A stretch of DNA of 64,000 nucleotides, taken from assembly GCA_963932465.1 (NCBI GenBank), contig OZ010786.1:268926411-268990410 (forward strand), given 5' to 3'. The notes under the pieces are model-generated. The model was not told the origin of the DNA, did not search any database, and saw only the letters and a program-made list of their open reading frames with translations. Origin of the DNA: Maratus speciosus. Taxonomy: Eukaryota > Arthropoda > Arachnida > Araneae > Salticidae. This document shows, piece after piece, positions 36,301 through 48,988 of this stretch; within the stretch, counting starts at the first letter, position 1, and each line of letters begins with the position of its first letter. A program made the position numbers and the translations under genes.

Positions 36301-38055
36301 TTAAACAAGTTAATGAATTTAACTCTGATGACAAATTAAGAATGACTGTCAAACTGCTCTGCCTTATTCTGTCAGGAAATGATGATTTCATTAATTTATC
36401 TATTTATTTGTTCATGTCCAAAAAAAAAATCACATTTATTTACTGAACTTTGAAAGGACTTGTAAATAAAAATTATAAAAGGTAAAACCATAAAATCAAA
36501 GCAAACATCAATGTATTTATTTTATAAACTCTCCAGTAATTAACTTTTGTTTTGACACTTAAATTTTTATATTTTTGCCTAATGTGAAAAATAAATGTTA
36601 GTAAAATTGTCTTTTTTCAACAATTAAATTCTAGTTTTAAACACAACCTCCATTAAGAGACCACCTCTCAGAGCGACCAATGTGGCAGTGCTTAGCCACA
36701 TTGGTGAAAATTGTTTGGAAAGTAGCCAGACTACAGAACAGCTCACCAGAAGAATTTTAAAACTATTTCATCAAAAAGTGATTTAGGGATGTTGTGTTTA
36801 ATAATTGATGACTGAGGTGGGGAAGAGAAAAGTAGGGAAAACTGTCAGACTTCTATATAAACAGTGGCAGTATTTAGCTCAATTATTGAAGATTATTTCA
36901 CATAGGTTAAGCATATCTTTAATTTCAAAAATTGGATCACGCTATTCTTACTAACATCTATATTTATGGTAAGTTGCATTGTAATTGATCGAGCCATTGG
37001 CCAAAAATAATGTTAATTTCTTTGTCAAGTAAATACGTAAGAAGCTTTGCTTGCCTTCAGCTTGCTGTGTCAACATAAAAAGTTTTAATAAGAAATACTG
37101 TCATAAACGAAAGACAATTTATTTTCATATCAAAACACTGTTCGTATTTACATACGACAAATAATAACTGTATGCTTTTAAAAATTTGAAAGAATAAAAA
37201 GGTAGGCCAAAAAACGTAAATTTAGAGCTGCATCATATAAAATTCAAACTAAAATAACTTTTTTTCTCCCATTCTCTCAAATGAATACATATTTTCAGAG
37301 AATATGGGAAAAAACATGGAGTTATATCATAGCACAAATCCTGCTGAAATTCAAACAAACTTAACACTATTACCAGTACACTAATTTTTAAATTGTAATT
37401 AGAAGTTAATCTAAACAAAATCCATAAACCATGCAACCACAGAAGCATATCTGATTGAAATGTTTTCATATCTTTTCACCTCTTCTGGAAGGTTGCCAAC
37501 CTCTATGCTTTTCCTTATTTCCAAAGCTGCATTGTCATTGAAGAAATGCTTGATAAAATTTCACAAAATTTTGCGACTGATTGGAAAGCATTTATGTGAT
37601 TGGTGATAATGCAATAAAAATTTGAAAAGAAATTGATATCTAGAAACTTTAAATGTACAAATTCAAGTTTTCTGCTCAATTCACCTAGTAACTTTGGAAT
37701 TTAACAAAAATACTGCATTGTAGGTTGTTTTGTAACAAAAATAAGTTAAAGATTATGAGTTCATAACTCTGCGTTATTTCTAGTACATTGTTCTCTTATC
37801 AAATTTTGAATTTGTTCGTTATCATCTATCCGCATATTGTTTCAATGTTAGTTATTGTGCTAGAAAACATTAATTGAAATCTCCCATAGGGTCTGCATTA
37901 GAACTTTTAACTTTAATTACTCAGGCTACAAATCTGATATCAAAAATCATGCTGTGTTATTATTTTCTGCTTACTAAGATCTATGCTTGTCATAAATTAC
38001 ATTCAAATTGGTTGCAGCATTTCAGAGAAATCTTCTCCGTTTCATTGTCAGAGTG
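32565..38055. other. AT-rich DNA, largely single-copy within the window
   Basis: No gene supported. Some of the first 1-3 kb may be distal 3' UTR. It includes a 27-base A-run at 33316-33342, and short blocks at 36010-36200 and 36640-36680 that resemble eroded pogo-type ends (AACCTCC..GAGACCACC). Frames of 60-80 codons here are AT-rich and unsupported. Confidence 0.4.
36676..36705. other. Perfect 11-bp stem hairpin
   Basis: ACCAATGTGGC and GCCACATTGGT flank an 8-base loop (AGTGCTTA). It directly follows the pogo-like block and may be part of a small element or a stand-alone dyad. Function unknown. Confidence 0.6.
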
Positions 38056-39355
38056 GAGTGGATCAGTGGCACCAACTTTTGAAAAATATTGGGTGGGCTC
38101 AAACATTTTTGAGTAAAATAAATACCTTTTTTCTCCCTTAGTGCATGTGGCTAGAGATGCGGAGGAGGAACAAATGACTAAAGAGGATAATTTGAAGTCA
38201 AATTATGGCTTTTCTAAGTAAAATATAAAATTATTATAATTTAATAAATAGTTTAATTAAATTATATTCTTATAAATTCTTCCATATAAAAATACATTAA
38301 TATTTATTATAAATAGTATAAAAATTGCTGAATATTGAAAGGGCAAAAAACTAAATGTGAAGAAAAACATTCATTTTAGTCACATAGAAGCTTTATCAAT
38401 TCAAGACTTTAAAACATGTGGCAAAATATGTTTTGAAAAATTTAACTATACATCTGCTGAAGGAACTATCAGTGCTTCTGTAAGTCTGATTGATGTCTTT
38501 CCTATTTTTTCAAATAAAAATATTTTAAGAATGCCAATAAAACCACATTTTATTTTACTGATTAAATAAATAATAACAAAATAAATCATGGTAATTGGAT
38601 GGGCTCGGATGTCAAACTATTGGGTGGGTGGCGATATCAATCTATTGAGTGGACTCATGGCATGACGTCGCGGTGCTTAAGGAGTGCCGACGCGGCGTGC
38701 AACCTCCAACTAAATATGAAAACGAACTAAAATTAATTTAGAAACAATGCATGGCCTAAAAGTATAATTTGGAAGCTCTGGTGGAGTCCCGAGGGCCATT
38801 CCAGAGTTGGAAGCACGAGGTTAAATATAACCTCCAGAGAAAAGGGGCGCATAAGGCATCCAAGAATTTTTTTGGTTGCCCTATACTTCGATGTCACTTC
38901 ACCAACTGGCGTCGACAAAAAACGGAAAATGCAAAGACAGTAGGGTACCAACTAGCACAGAAAGCTATAGCATAAGGTAGCCAAGCCTAACTAACCTTTC
39001 TAAGAACTTATAAAAAACAAAGGGGGCCACATAGCTCACTAATTTTGATGTCAAGTCTAGTGCGCATTACAGGTCGCTTCACACAAACCGTTTAGCCTTT
39101 AAAAAGGCTTTGTGTTACTAGACATTGAAAGAACACCACTAATGCAAATTGCAATTTGGCATTGACAGTGATCGAAAATGGGGACAAGTTAAGATTAAAA
39201 TTAAATGCTAAAATATAAATAAACAATCAACTTCAAAATTAACTATAAAACTGGGGTATGAATTTCGTGACCGGGATGCCTAAGCACCGCCGTTCGACTG
39301 AACCAAAAAGGGGGTGCCCAACGAACCCGTATAAGTTGGTGCCACTGGAGTGGAT
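38056..39355. mobile_element. hAT-type non-autonomous element with CAGTGGCACCAACTT ends
   Basis: The body is 38064-39347 (1284 bp). The inverted ends CAGTGGCACCAACTT and AAGTTGGTGCCACTG match perfectly over 15 bp, flanked by the 8-bp duplication GAGTGGAT. The phrase ATTGGGTGGGCTC recurs inside. The right half is richer in GC than its surroundings (38640-39330), with overlapping short frames on both strands and no recognisable transposase. Confidence 0.92.
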
Positions 39356-39960
39356 AAATAGGAAGTTACAGTCAGCCCTCTGGTTCGCTGTTCTTTAATT
39401 ACTTTATAACAGTATCATATCGAACTATGCAAATATTTAATCTCTTTTCACATTTGTATTTAAAGTAACATTTTTCCCTAAGAAATTATTTCTGAAATTT
39501 ATTTGAATGTTCTTATCATTTAGCTTTAAGATATGAATTATGTTTTTGGACGAATGCTGTAGCAAGTCAGTTGAAGAATTATTATAAGATATTTCTTTAT
39601 ATTTAGCTAAATCAATACTTATTTTTTCTGAAGTCTTTTGATACACATAATATTCAGATGTTATTTCATTTTGTTGATTTTGATAGTTAAGTGTATTTTA
39701 TACTATCATGTTGCTAAAATAAATATTTTCTCTTTCCATACTAGTTTATTTAGTAAATTAATGATAGTTTTTAAATTAATATATATTGGTTTCTTTATTT
39801 TACCTGATTTGCAAAGTATTTTGCTTTTCTTAAAATGTGGTGTTTTAGTATACATCTGGTATCTTTCTGAATTTCCACACTGGTACTCCATTTTTTTAAT
39901 TTGTTTTAAATCATGCAAAATTAAATTTATATTAAGTTCATTGATTCTGGTGACAACTAC
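39356..39960. other. AT-rich DNA between two hAT elements
   Basis: A 122-codon plus-strand frame at 39638-40006 is full of Ile/Leu/Phe codons typical of AT-rich random sequence and runs into the next element. An 85-codon frame lies antisense to it. Neither is supported as a gene. Confidence 0.5.
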
Positions 39961-41862
39961 CATTCATATAGCGATGCGCCAAATACCAAATATTGGACTA
40001 GCCTAATAGTAACTATTTGGTCGAATATTCGGCTGGCCGAACACTTTTTATATTAAAAAAAGTTTAAAGGTGTTAAAATGTTATTTTTTAAAAAAATTTT
40101 ACATAATATTTAATAAGAGAAACTTACATTTTGATAAATAAGAGCTTTTTTTATGTAAACTTTATATTGAAAAAAATCTGTTTGAGTTATTTAAGGGTCC
40201 TGTCCCTGCCGGCGAAGACACTCACGAGCTAATGCTAATCCTATGGGGTGGGATTTTTCTAATATCTCGTTTGCATTTCGACATTTTTAAATAATTTTTT
40301 TTGCATTGGATAGCTGAGGTCAGTCTCTACAGCGCACCTTGGGTACTTTTTCGATTTTGGTTGCAGATATTTTTTAGAATGACACTTTCATTTTCAGAAC
40401 CGGTTTTGAAAATGAAAGTAACATTTAAAAATATCTGTGACCAAAATCAAAACAGTAACGGTGCGCTGTAGAGACGGACCTCGGCTATCTAATGCAAAAA
40501 AAATTATTTAAAAATGTCGAAATGCAAACGAGATATTAGAAAAATCCCTCCCCATAGGATTAGCATTAGCTCGTGAGTGTCTTCGCCGGCAGGGACAGGA
40601 CCCATAAAAAGGATAATTATTAGACATTTTTAATTAATAAAATTTTAAATTTCATGATTTCTTCTACGAATTAACCCAAACGTTTTAAAATCAAAGAGAC
40701 ATAGTGAAAAAATTAGAAGAAAAACTTTACAGGGTCACATATTGTTTATTTGTCAGGAAGATACTAAAGTAAAAATAATAATACAATCTACCCTAATAAT
40801 GGCAGTTCAGCAAGAATAACTTTTCTACTCCCTTTGATTTAGCAAGGAAGATTATTAGATTTAAAATGCATGCTAAATAAGTGCCTGGAGTGGGCGATCA
40901 TTTTCAGAGATTGTAAACATTCAGGTTCCTAAAATCTTGCAACTAACTTTCAACGGGGATAATATGGTCAAGACGAACATTTTTTAACAAGAAACAATAT
41001 TTTAAGCCATTTATTCCATCAAAATTACAATACATTCAGTCAAATATATTAGATGCGCAACAAGCCGAAACTGAATTTTAATTCACAACTTTATCAATAA
41101 TGAAGATATTTTAATATAATTGAAAATGACTGAATTTTGGTCAGTGACACAGTATAAATACTGTCAACTGGATTCTGAATATAGGAATGTCTAGCTCATA
41201 GTTCATTAGCTATGAATGGTGGCATTTTCCAGCACTTCTCATCATATCATATTTTACTGAAATCAAAGAAAATCAGTTGAAAATATAGTTATATCTTCAC
41301 TTTTGTTAAAGTAACAAACTTTAAGTTTGACCTTGAGTGAGGTGAGATACAATGTATTTGACTCAATAAATGGATTAAGATTATGGTTTCCTGAACAAAA
41401 TTATCTGTCTTGATATCTATTATCAACTTCAAAAGTTTTTTGATTTTGTTTAAAAACTCTTTTTTGTGAAAAAGCAAGAAACAGATTATTTACTAAACAA
41501 AATTTAGGAACTTGCATTTGTACATCATTAATTCTTACAAAAATCCTAATTAATCATCCCCATTAATCACCATTTAAATCCTCTTTGTTAATTTTCTTAA
41601 GTTATACTTTACAAACAGCAAATATATAACCTAAAAACATTCTATTTTATTTAAAAATGATTTTATTTCTAATTATTTTAAATATATTTATGAGTTGGCA
41701 GTTAAAAGTAGAAATTGTGAAATTTTTAAAAAATGTGTTTTAAAAGGTTTTTTGTTAAGTATTCGGCCAAACCGAATAGTTTGATATTCGGCCTAACAGA
41801 ATATTCACTAACATGGCCGACCGAATAGATACCAAATATTCGGTGCACCCCTACAATTCATA
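39961..41862. mobile_element. hAT-type element with TATTCGG subterminal repeats
   Basis: The body is about 39969-41853. The left end is TAGCGATGCGCC and the right end, on the complementary strand, TAGGGGTGCACCG. Flanks (C/A)ATTCATA are duplicated with one mismatch and one base of slack. Both subterminal zones contain repeated TATTCGG/CCGAATA motifs. No transposase. It contains the foldback MITE at 40195-40603. Confidence 0.8.
40195..40603. mobile_element. Foldback MITE with GGGTCCTGTCCCTGCCGGCG ends
   Basis: About 190 bp on each side are inverted copies with few mismatches around a short centre near 40400 that contains AACCGGTT. No ORF. The flanks (TTAA left, ATAA right) do not give a clear duplication, so the superfamily is open. 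It is nested in the TATTCGG hAT element. Confidence 0.85.
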
Positions 41863-43696
41863 TTAAATTAAACATGAACGATATTAGAAAACTAGCTGCC
41901 CTTGGTGACCAGTTTGGTCTCACTGAAATGTTATGCTAAGTATTATATTGTGTTACTTTTATTCATAATTTATTTATTCAAGCCTTCGCCAAATCAGAAG
42001 ATTCTGATGGAGAAACCAAGAACTCAGTATATTTATGTTAGTCGGGTGCAGGGGATAAATTGCCAAACATTGTCCCTGTCGCATTTTATTAATTTCATTT
42101 AAAATATAATCATTTCACGCATTTTATTTAAAATACACAACTTTAATTTAAAACTGAAACATTTATAATTCTTGACTTTTACTTATTTCTAAAAAAAAAA
42201 AAAGAAAGAAAAGAAAAATAATAAATACCATAAACCATGACATTTAATTTAAACATTAAAGCATTACGGGAAGAGTTGTGACATGTCACCAGTCAAATAA
42301 AACTATTTTACAGTTTTTAAAGTTTTAATCTTGCACCTTTTTAGCAATTAGAAATAAAATAATATATCAAAGCATTGTTTTAATTTACCAAAGAATAAAT
42401 AAAAAATGCTAACTGGCAAGTTAAAAAATGCTATAGGCGAGATTTTTACCCTACTAAAGTAAAAGTACCAATAATTCGTTGTGATCATGGCAACTTTTAT
42501 GTTAGTTTTATTCGAAAAAATAATTTTGATTGAAAATGGCTGTACATATGAAAAGCGTAATTGGTTATGACAGTCACATGACTTGAACTGTTATAACATA
42601 GATCAAGTGATGGCGATGGAACAATATTTGGCGATTAATTACCTGCAACAAGTACCAAAATGGCCGCCTGGTATATAAAAAGCGAAGTGGCCAGCCCGGA
42701 ACTGTTGATGACAGTCTCATGACTTAGGCTATTATTATATTGATGGAACTGAGATTAATTTTCAAGTTACAAATAAAAACTCAGAAATTATACATTTAGT
42801 TTGGAATCAAATATTTTCATTTTGAATATCTCTAAAAAAATTTCAGAAATTTTGTATAATATGGATAAAAAGATTTATTTATTTAAAATACTGTTTTAGC
42901 TTAATTTGGAAAATAAATGAATGCATATTCAGATTAAGTACTTGATAAATTAACAATAATTGGAAAATTAAACTAATTTACGGATTAAAATTTTTCTTGT
43001 ACACTGTAGATGTAAAATCTGCCAAAACAGAACCTGCCTATAACGGAATCATTCCTTGCAGAAAATTTCTTAATTCTGGGAGAAAAAAAATCAATTATAA
43101 TGATGCCTGTCTGAATTTTTACGAAATTAATTTTATACAAAACTTGTCTGATTTTTTTTCCCCCTGTCATTTACAATTCTGTCTTAGAAGATCTTGCTAT
43201 ATTATGCTTATGTTCTACAGATTTTGACAGTTAGGGGAAGAAGTATTTTAAGATAAATATCTAGAAGCTAGTGAAAATAAAGTTTGAAACTAAAATTCTT
43301 GACTACCTTTAATTTTAGTTTAATATTATAATCTGTAGCTTACTTTGTACACATGCATTTAAGCACCAGTTCTCTTATTCTTGAACCATTACTTTTTAAT
43401 ACAAAAAAATTGTGTAGCTTTCATTTTCTGTTTCATTAAAGTTGCCTATAACTCAAATAGTTATAAAGGGTATGTAAGAGGAGGGAGGCAGATCTTTTGG
43501 GAAAAAAGTATTTCATGAAAAACAACCTCGCTTTAAATGATCATACCGAGCCATTAACCTAAAACGCCAGCCATAAAAAGAAGCGAAGATGTGCATACTC
43601 AGAGTGCCGGTTTGAAAAGTCTATCGCTACTCATGTTTCCAAAGGACTCGTAGTGAGGTACAGTATATGAAAACTGCTTAGCGACCTGCAGGCATG
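41863..43696. other. Unassigned DNA with a fragment of the second Helitron family
   Basis: 42400-42740 is an inverted, diverged homologue of 60560-60840 (shared phrases include GCTAACTGGC, GATCATGGCAA and CTCATGACTTAGGCTATTATTA). It is therefore a fragment of that family, in the opposite orientation. Short frames around 43000 on both strands are unsupported. Confidence 0.5.
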
Positions 43697-44338
43697 TACA
43701 GGGTGTTTCACTACCTGACCGACAAATTTTGGGGGATATTAGTAGACAAGAAGACCAACATTATAAAACAGGAAACCATGGGGCGGAAAAGTCTTCTATA
43801 GGAGCTAGGGGCCATTAAAGTTTAAAGTCCAAAACTTCAAACGATGATAAAAAAGGGTTGATTCGTTTGCGGTTTTCACTGAAATCATTCTTTATATCAC
43901 AATTTTCTTAAAAATTTTTTAGAGGGCGCTTTAGACTTTTGAGTAACGAACAACTACTTTTTACCGTTATTTTTTGACCGGGTTTAAAATTATTCTAAAG
44001 TTTAGACTTAAATTTTAAGCCTAAATTCGAAAACATTGGGATCGGATAAGTAGCGAAAATTGAACTGTGAACAGAGGGGGATTTTAAGCGCTCATAAACC
44101 TTGAACAAACTAATCGATTTTGTTGCGGTTTGCGTGTAGGTCATTCCTGTGGTAATTATTTTATTCAAAATGACATACAGGTTTGGTGTCCTCATTTTTT
44201 GATAGAGAGCGTTTCCGACATTTCAATGACATTACTCCTGGGTGTTTTACTACCAGACCAACAATACTTCCAGGAAGTGTTAGGGATGCAAAGACGACTC
44301 GGAGTGACATAGGAATGTAACGTTGGAAATGTCTTTTT

Positions 44339-45614
44339 AGGTAGATTTCGTATGAAATACAACCTATTGGCGTCGTTCCTATGTTGGAATTTCTGAAAAA
44401 ATTTTGCAGATCTACACTTATCATGACCCCTAGAACCCAAAACCACCCTCAGTAAAAAACTTTATACATATATATATATCACTTTCTTCTGGACACGATA
44501 ACTTCCACAATTCTGCACAAATCTTTTCCAAACAGTTACATAAAATCAAGAGGCATAAAATCTCGGTCAAGTTCGTTAATGGGCAAAATCGGATCAAGGG
44601 GATGGAAATAGGGAGGGGTTTTGTGAAAACCGAAAAAACCCCATAACTTCTTAATTCTTGTACATATCAAATCAGTTTAAAGTTTTTATTATTTCTAAAA
44701 ATAGGACCAAAAATTTATGTATTACAGGTTTTTGATAAAATTAAAAATGGGCTCAAGGGGCGCAAAAAATAGGGTTTTTGGGAGAAAAAAAATTCCTAAC
44801 TTCGTCAATTCTCAAGATATCAAATCCAATTAAATTCGTTTACAAAAAAAAAGGGGGGGGGGGGTGAAGAAGAAAAATTTCCATAACTCCGTCAATTCAC
44901 AAGATATAAAATCCCCATGAATTTATCATATATCTTCTTAATATTGTCTTCAACATTTATATAGTCAAGTTTTTGATAGGGCCAATTCTTACAGCAAAAA
45001 CAAATTAAAAATACATAGTGGTTGAAGAAAAAAAATATCTTATTAAGGGTGTATTCAAATCCAAACTGCTTATTTTCTTACTCATTTTTAAATTCATTTT
45101 TGCTCTCAAACGCATCCAATTGATAGATTCTTTTCTTCAGAAACTATATAACGTACCGTAATGATCGATTTTTTGATAGAGGCAGAATATATTTCAAAAA
45201 ATGATGTCGAAGTAGGCATTTTGAACAGAATTTCCCGAAGCGATTGTGTTCGAAACGAAAAATATTGCCCTACTGAGAAAATAATTGTTTATTAATCAAG
45301 TTTCAATTAATTAAAAGAAAAAGTGAAAACACATGTCGCTTATAAATCTTTTCAAAAATCACGTCAGCAAGTTTCGTATTTTTTCTATTAAAAAAGAATC
45401 TGAAAATGTGCCAGAAATTTTCGAGTTGTTGAGCATGGAAAAGTATTTTTTTTTAATACAGCCTTAACATGATTCTGATAAAACCAGCTATTATATAAAA
45501 ATGAAATAAAAACTCGTCAAAAGCGGCCAGATAAAACTGTTAAAGTGGATTTATATCTAATCATGATTTAGTTTTTGTTGGTTCAATTAATATACTTAAC
45601 TTCGAAATCTACCT
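44339..45614. repeat. Core repeat with AGGTAGATTTCG inverted ends, copy G1
   Basis: It starts AGGTAGATTTCG and ends CGAAATCTACCT. The interior has several diverged units of the type 'AAATTCCTAACTTCGTCAATT..AAGATAT.AAATCC'. A homologous inverted copy lies at 58007-58950, with the flanking GCCTGTAGGCC-rich stretch also conserved beyond 45614. Non-coding. Confidence 0.65.
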
Positions 45615-45919
45615 CCGCCTGTAGGCCGGGCCGGGAGGGATTTTTTTTTGGGAGTTATGGTCGCATCGCACGACGCATGGTCAGCGTCGTATGGAATTCC
45701 TCACACTCTAGAAGATTCCTTGGCATCTCTGATAGCTTTCTGCAGCTACAGCTACAGAATTACGATCTGCGAGATCTTCGCAGCGACATCTACCGTCGCT
45801 GTCAAGCTTGCCGGACTACTTCTCGCCATAATTTCGAACACCTTTTGTAGTAAAACCTTTAAATAAACTGTTTTCTGTCACTTTAACGTTTTGCTGTTTT
45901 TCTGCTTCTTTTAACCGTA
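45615..45919 (+). other. GC-richer segment inside the foldback element
   Basis: This contrasts with its AT-rich surroundings. Two overlapping plus-strand frames (45575-45850 and 45648-45866) are open, one containing LASLIAFCSYSYRITICEIF. AATAAA follows at about 45863. No family recognised. It may be a captured gene fragment or a remnant of the element's own coding region. Confidence 0.4.
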
Positions 45920-46612
45920 ACTCGCAAAAAGGCATTTTCCAACGTTACATTCCTATGTGATTCCGAGTCGTCTTTGCATCCTTAACCTTTCTAGAAGTAT
46001 GTTGGTCTGGTAGTAAAACACCCAGGAGTAACGTCAGTGATGTGTCGGAAGCGCCCCCTATTAAAAATGAGGACAACAAAGCTGTACGTCATTTTGAATA
46101 AAATAATTACCAAGGGAATGACCTACACGCAAACTGCAACAAAATCGATTAGTTTCTTCAATGTTTATGAGCATTTAAAATTCCTTCCTCTGTTCATAGT
46201 TCAATTTTCGCTAAGCTACCCGATCCCAATGTTTTCGATTTTGGGCTTAAAATTTAAGTTAAAATCTAAACTTTAGAATAATTTTAGCCTCATACAAAAA
46301 ATAACGGTAAAAAGTAGTTGTTCGTTACTCTAAAGTCTAAAGCGCCCTCTATCGACAATTTTTAAACGTAACCTTTACAAACTTTTTTTAAAGAAAATCG
46401 TGATATAAAGAATGATTTTAGCGAAAACCGCAAACGAATTGACCCCTTTTTCCGTTTTTTATCATCGTTTGAAATTTTGGACCTTAAACTTTAATGGCCC
46501 CTAGCTGATACAGAAGACGTTTGCACCCCATGGTTTCTTATTTAATAATGTCTGTCTTCATGCCTACTATTATACCTCAAAGTTTGTCGGCCTGGTAAGT
46601 GAAACACCTGTA

Positions 46613-46781
46613 TAATATATGCACGATATCAATTTTGAAAATTTCAAGATGAATATTCAATGTTCATCTTGAAAATCATGCCTAACTTTTTGACTGCAAT
46701 TCATGTTTATTCTCAAAACTTTCTGCTACAATGCATTAGTTTCGCCGTGGGCAAGGAACTCGATTATGAAAAATTCACTGC
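46613..46781. other. Short spacer
   Basis: AT-rich, no feature recognised between the foldback element and copy T1. Confidence 0.4.
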
Positions 46782-47845
46782 TTTTTACTTTCTTCTATCT
46801 TTACAAGAAGAAAGTATTGGATTCGTGAAAATTTTCGGTTTTCGTCGCATTTACGCGTTTTAGGCGTCAGAAATTACGAAAAACATGTTTTTACAAAATG
46901 TCTCTGTGTGTGTGTGTGTGTCTGTCTGTCTGTATGTGACACAAATTTTGTGGGCGCTCTATCTCAAGAACTAATGCACGGAATATAATAAAAAATTATA
47001 TCCAGTTAGTCCCTGATATAAATGGGTGCTGATTAGTTTTGGTTTAAATCGCTCAACAGGGGGCGCAGCTATGCAGCATTTTTCATGCCGATTTTCTTAA
47101 TAGCTCAATATCCAGAACTAATGCACGGATTTTCATCAAACTTCAGATTCAGTTAGTACTTGACATGGATTGACTTTTTATACATTTTGGTGTAAATCGC
47201 TCAATAGGTGGCACTGCTATGCTTCATTTTTTGTAATTTCCTCAAGAGCTCTATCTCAAAATCTAATGCTTGAATTTTCAACAAACTTCAGATTCAGGTA
47301 TACCTGGATATGAATTAGGGTTGTTTAGTTTTTGGTATAAATCGCTCAACAGGCGGCGCTGCTGTGCAGCATTTTCCACCATTTCCACAATAGCTCAATC
47401 TCCAGAATTAATGCACGGATTTTCATCAAACTTCAGATTCAGTTAGTCCTTGACATGAATTGACGTTTTATAGATTTTGGTGTAAATCGCTGAATAGGTG
47501 GCGCTGCTATGCTGTATTTTTTGTAATTTCTACCATAGCTCTATCTCAATAAATAATGCATGAATTTTTATCAAACTTCAGATCCAGGTATACCTTGATA
47601 TCAATTAGTGCTGTTTATGTTTTGGTGTAAATCGTTCAACAGGTGGCGCTGCTATGCTATATTTTTCAGAATTTCCGCTATAGCTCTATCTCGAGAACTA
47701 ATGCACGAATTTTCACCAAACTTCAAATTCAGATGAACTTTGATATGAATTTGTGCTAAATTGATGTAATTTCTTGTACTATTTAAATGATTTAATTGAT
47801 GTGATTTATATAGAAGAAAGTTTTGTGATGGCCACAACATACTAG
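46782..47845 (+). mobile_element. Helitron-like element with a tandem array, copy T1
   Basis: The 5' cap begins about TTTTTACTTTCTTCTATC, followed by AGAAGAAAGTATTGGATTCG and a (TG/TCTG) microsatellite. Six units of 145-155 bp follow; GCTC.ATCTC..GAACTAATG landmarks lie at 46954, 47102, 47247, 47392, 47537 and 47692, each unit containing GGTGGCGCTGCTATGC. The 3' cap is GAAGAAAGTTTTG, then the hairpin TTGTG-ATGGC-CACAA, then CTAG at 47842-47845 followed by T. CTRR before T preceded by a hairpin is the Helitron 3' signature. No protein is encoded. Confidence 0.75.
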
Positions 47846-48988
47846 TTTATGCTTGGAAGAAAGCTCAAACTAAGTAATTTATTAAAAAATATATAATTTT
47901 TGCTCTGTAATTTTTTTTCTTTTTTTGTTGAAAGGGAACAAGAAAGAAAAAGTTAAACATTATTTAAACTATTTTTTTTTAGGATTTCCAAAATGATTTC
48001 TCAACGTATAATCGTAAATTAACATTTAACTACTAGCAGAACTACCCGGCTTCGCCCGTGTCAATAATAAGGATCCTTCCGGGTAAAATACATTAAAATG
48101 AAATAATACGGCAATGATAATAACTGAGATTGCTACATTCCCGTCCACGAATCATTAAAAAGACCAATCAGAAATATAAATATAAGTAAATTAGTCTTAA
48201 TTATGTCTACTATTAACTATGCGATAATAATACATATTCCAAACAAATGTCAAAACATATAAGACAATTATTTGCTTAAAAGACGTCATTTCAGTAAAAA
48301 AAAAAAAAAAAAAAAACATTAAAAATACTAAAACTTTACAAGTTTCGACTCTTTCATTGAGTCATCTTCAGAATATACAAAAAAGAAAAAAAAATTACAA
48401 ACACAATGCCAATTGTGACATTATACTGATGATAGCAACGACCTAAACCCATAAATTGTGCCTTTACTGAAATTTTTCTTAACTTATGAACATCATACAA
48501 TTTCTTTTTCACACTGTCGAATAGAAAAAAGTTCTTTCAAATGAAATTTATTTGAAAATTGTATCTCAATTTTCTCATTTGAATGGATTTTAAAGTAATT
48601 TTCAATCATGGATATTTTTTAATTTCCATGCAGCCCAATTACGAAAGATATACCTGTTTTCTCTTAATGCAATATCATAAAGAAAAGACATTGTTATGAT
48701 AAACTCTAGCATCATATTGTTGGTAGCAACAACCTAACCCAACCATAAATTTAACTTTTACTGCAATTTGAATTTTAAATATCGCACATTTGATTGTTCC
48801 AACGTCTAATAGAATACAAAAAGTACTTTCAGTAATGTTTGTTTGAAAAGCTTATCTCAATTTACAGATTGTTTATCCATTTTAAATTAATTTTCAATCA
48901 CGGAGCTATTTTTAAATATACCTGCAATCCAATTAAGAAAGATATATCCGTTTGCTATTAATACAATATTATGAAGAAAAGACATATC

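Larger units (their letters stand above)
43697..46612. mobile_element. Large foldback element with ~640 bp arms, TA target
   Basis: The body is 43699-46610, flanked by TA. The ends are CAGGGTGTTTCAC and GTGAAACACCTG. The left arm (43699-44333) and right arm (about 45931-46610) are inverted copies with moderate divergence. Each arm keeps a similar open frame with MTYTQTATKSIS followed by a VYE(R/H)LK motif; it matches no family I know. The centre holds another repeat (44339-45614) and a GC-richer block. The TA target and the ends suggest a Tc1/mariner-related foldback element. Confidence 0.85.

Noticed and set aside
37874..38116. Exon-like stretch after CCCATAG
   Set aside because: The frame enters the hAT element's terminus at 38064, the start resembles an acceptor only weakly, and no donor or partner exon fits.
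39638..40006. 122-codon Ile/Leu/Phe-rich frame resembling a membrane protein
   Set aside because: AT-rich random sequence gives such residues. It has an overlapping antisense frame and runs into the end of a hAT element.
46954..47760. CRISPR-like array of regularly spaced repeats
   Set aside because: Units are head-to-tail and about 145 bp with no unique spacers, in a eukaryotic transposon.
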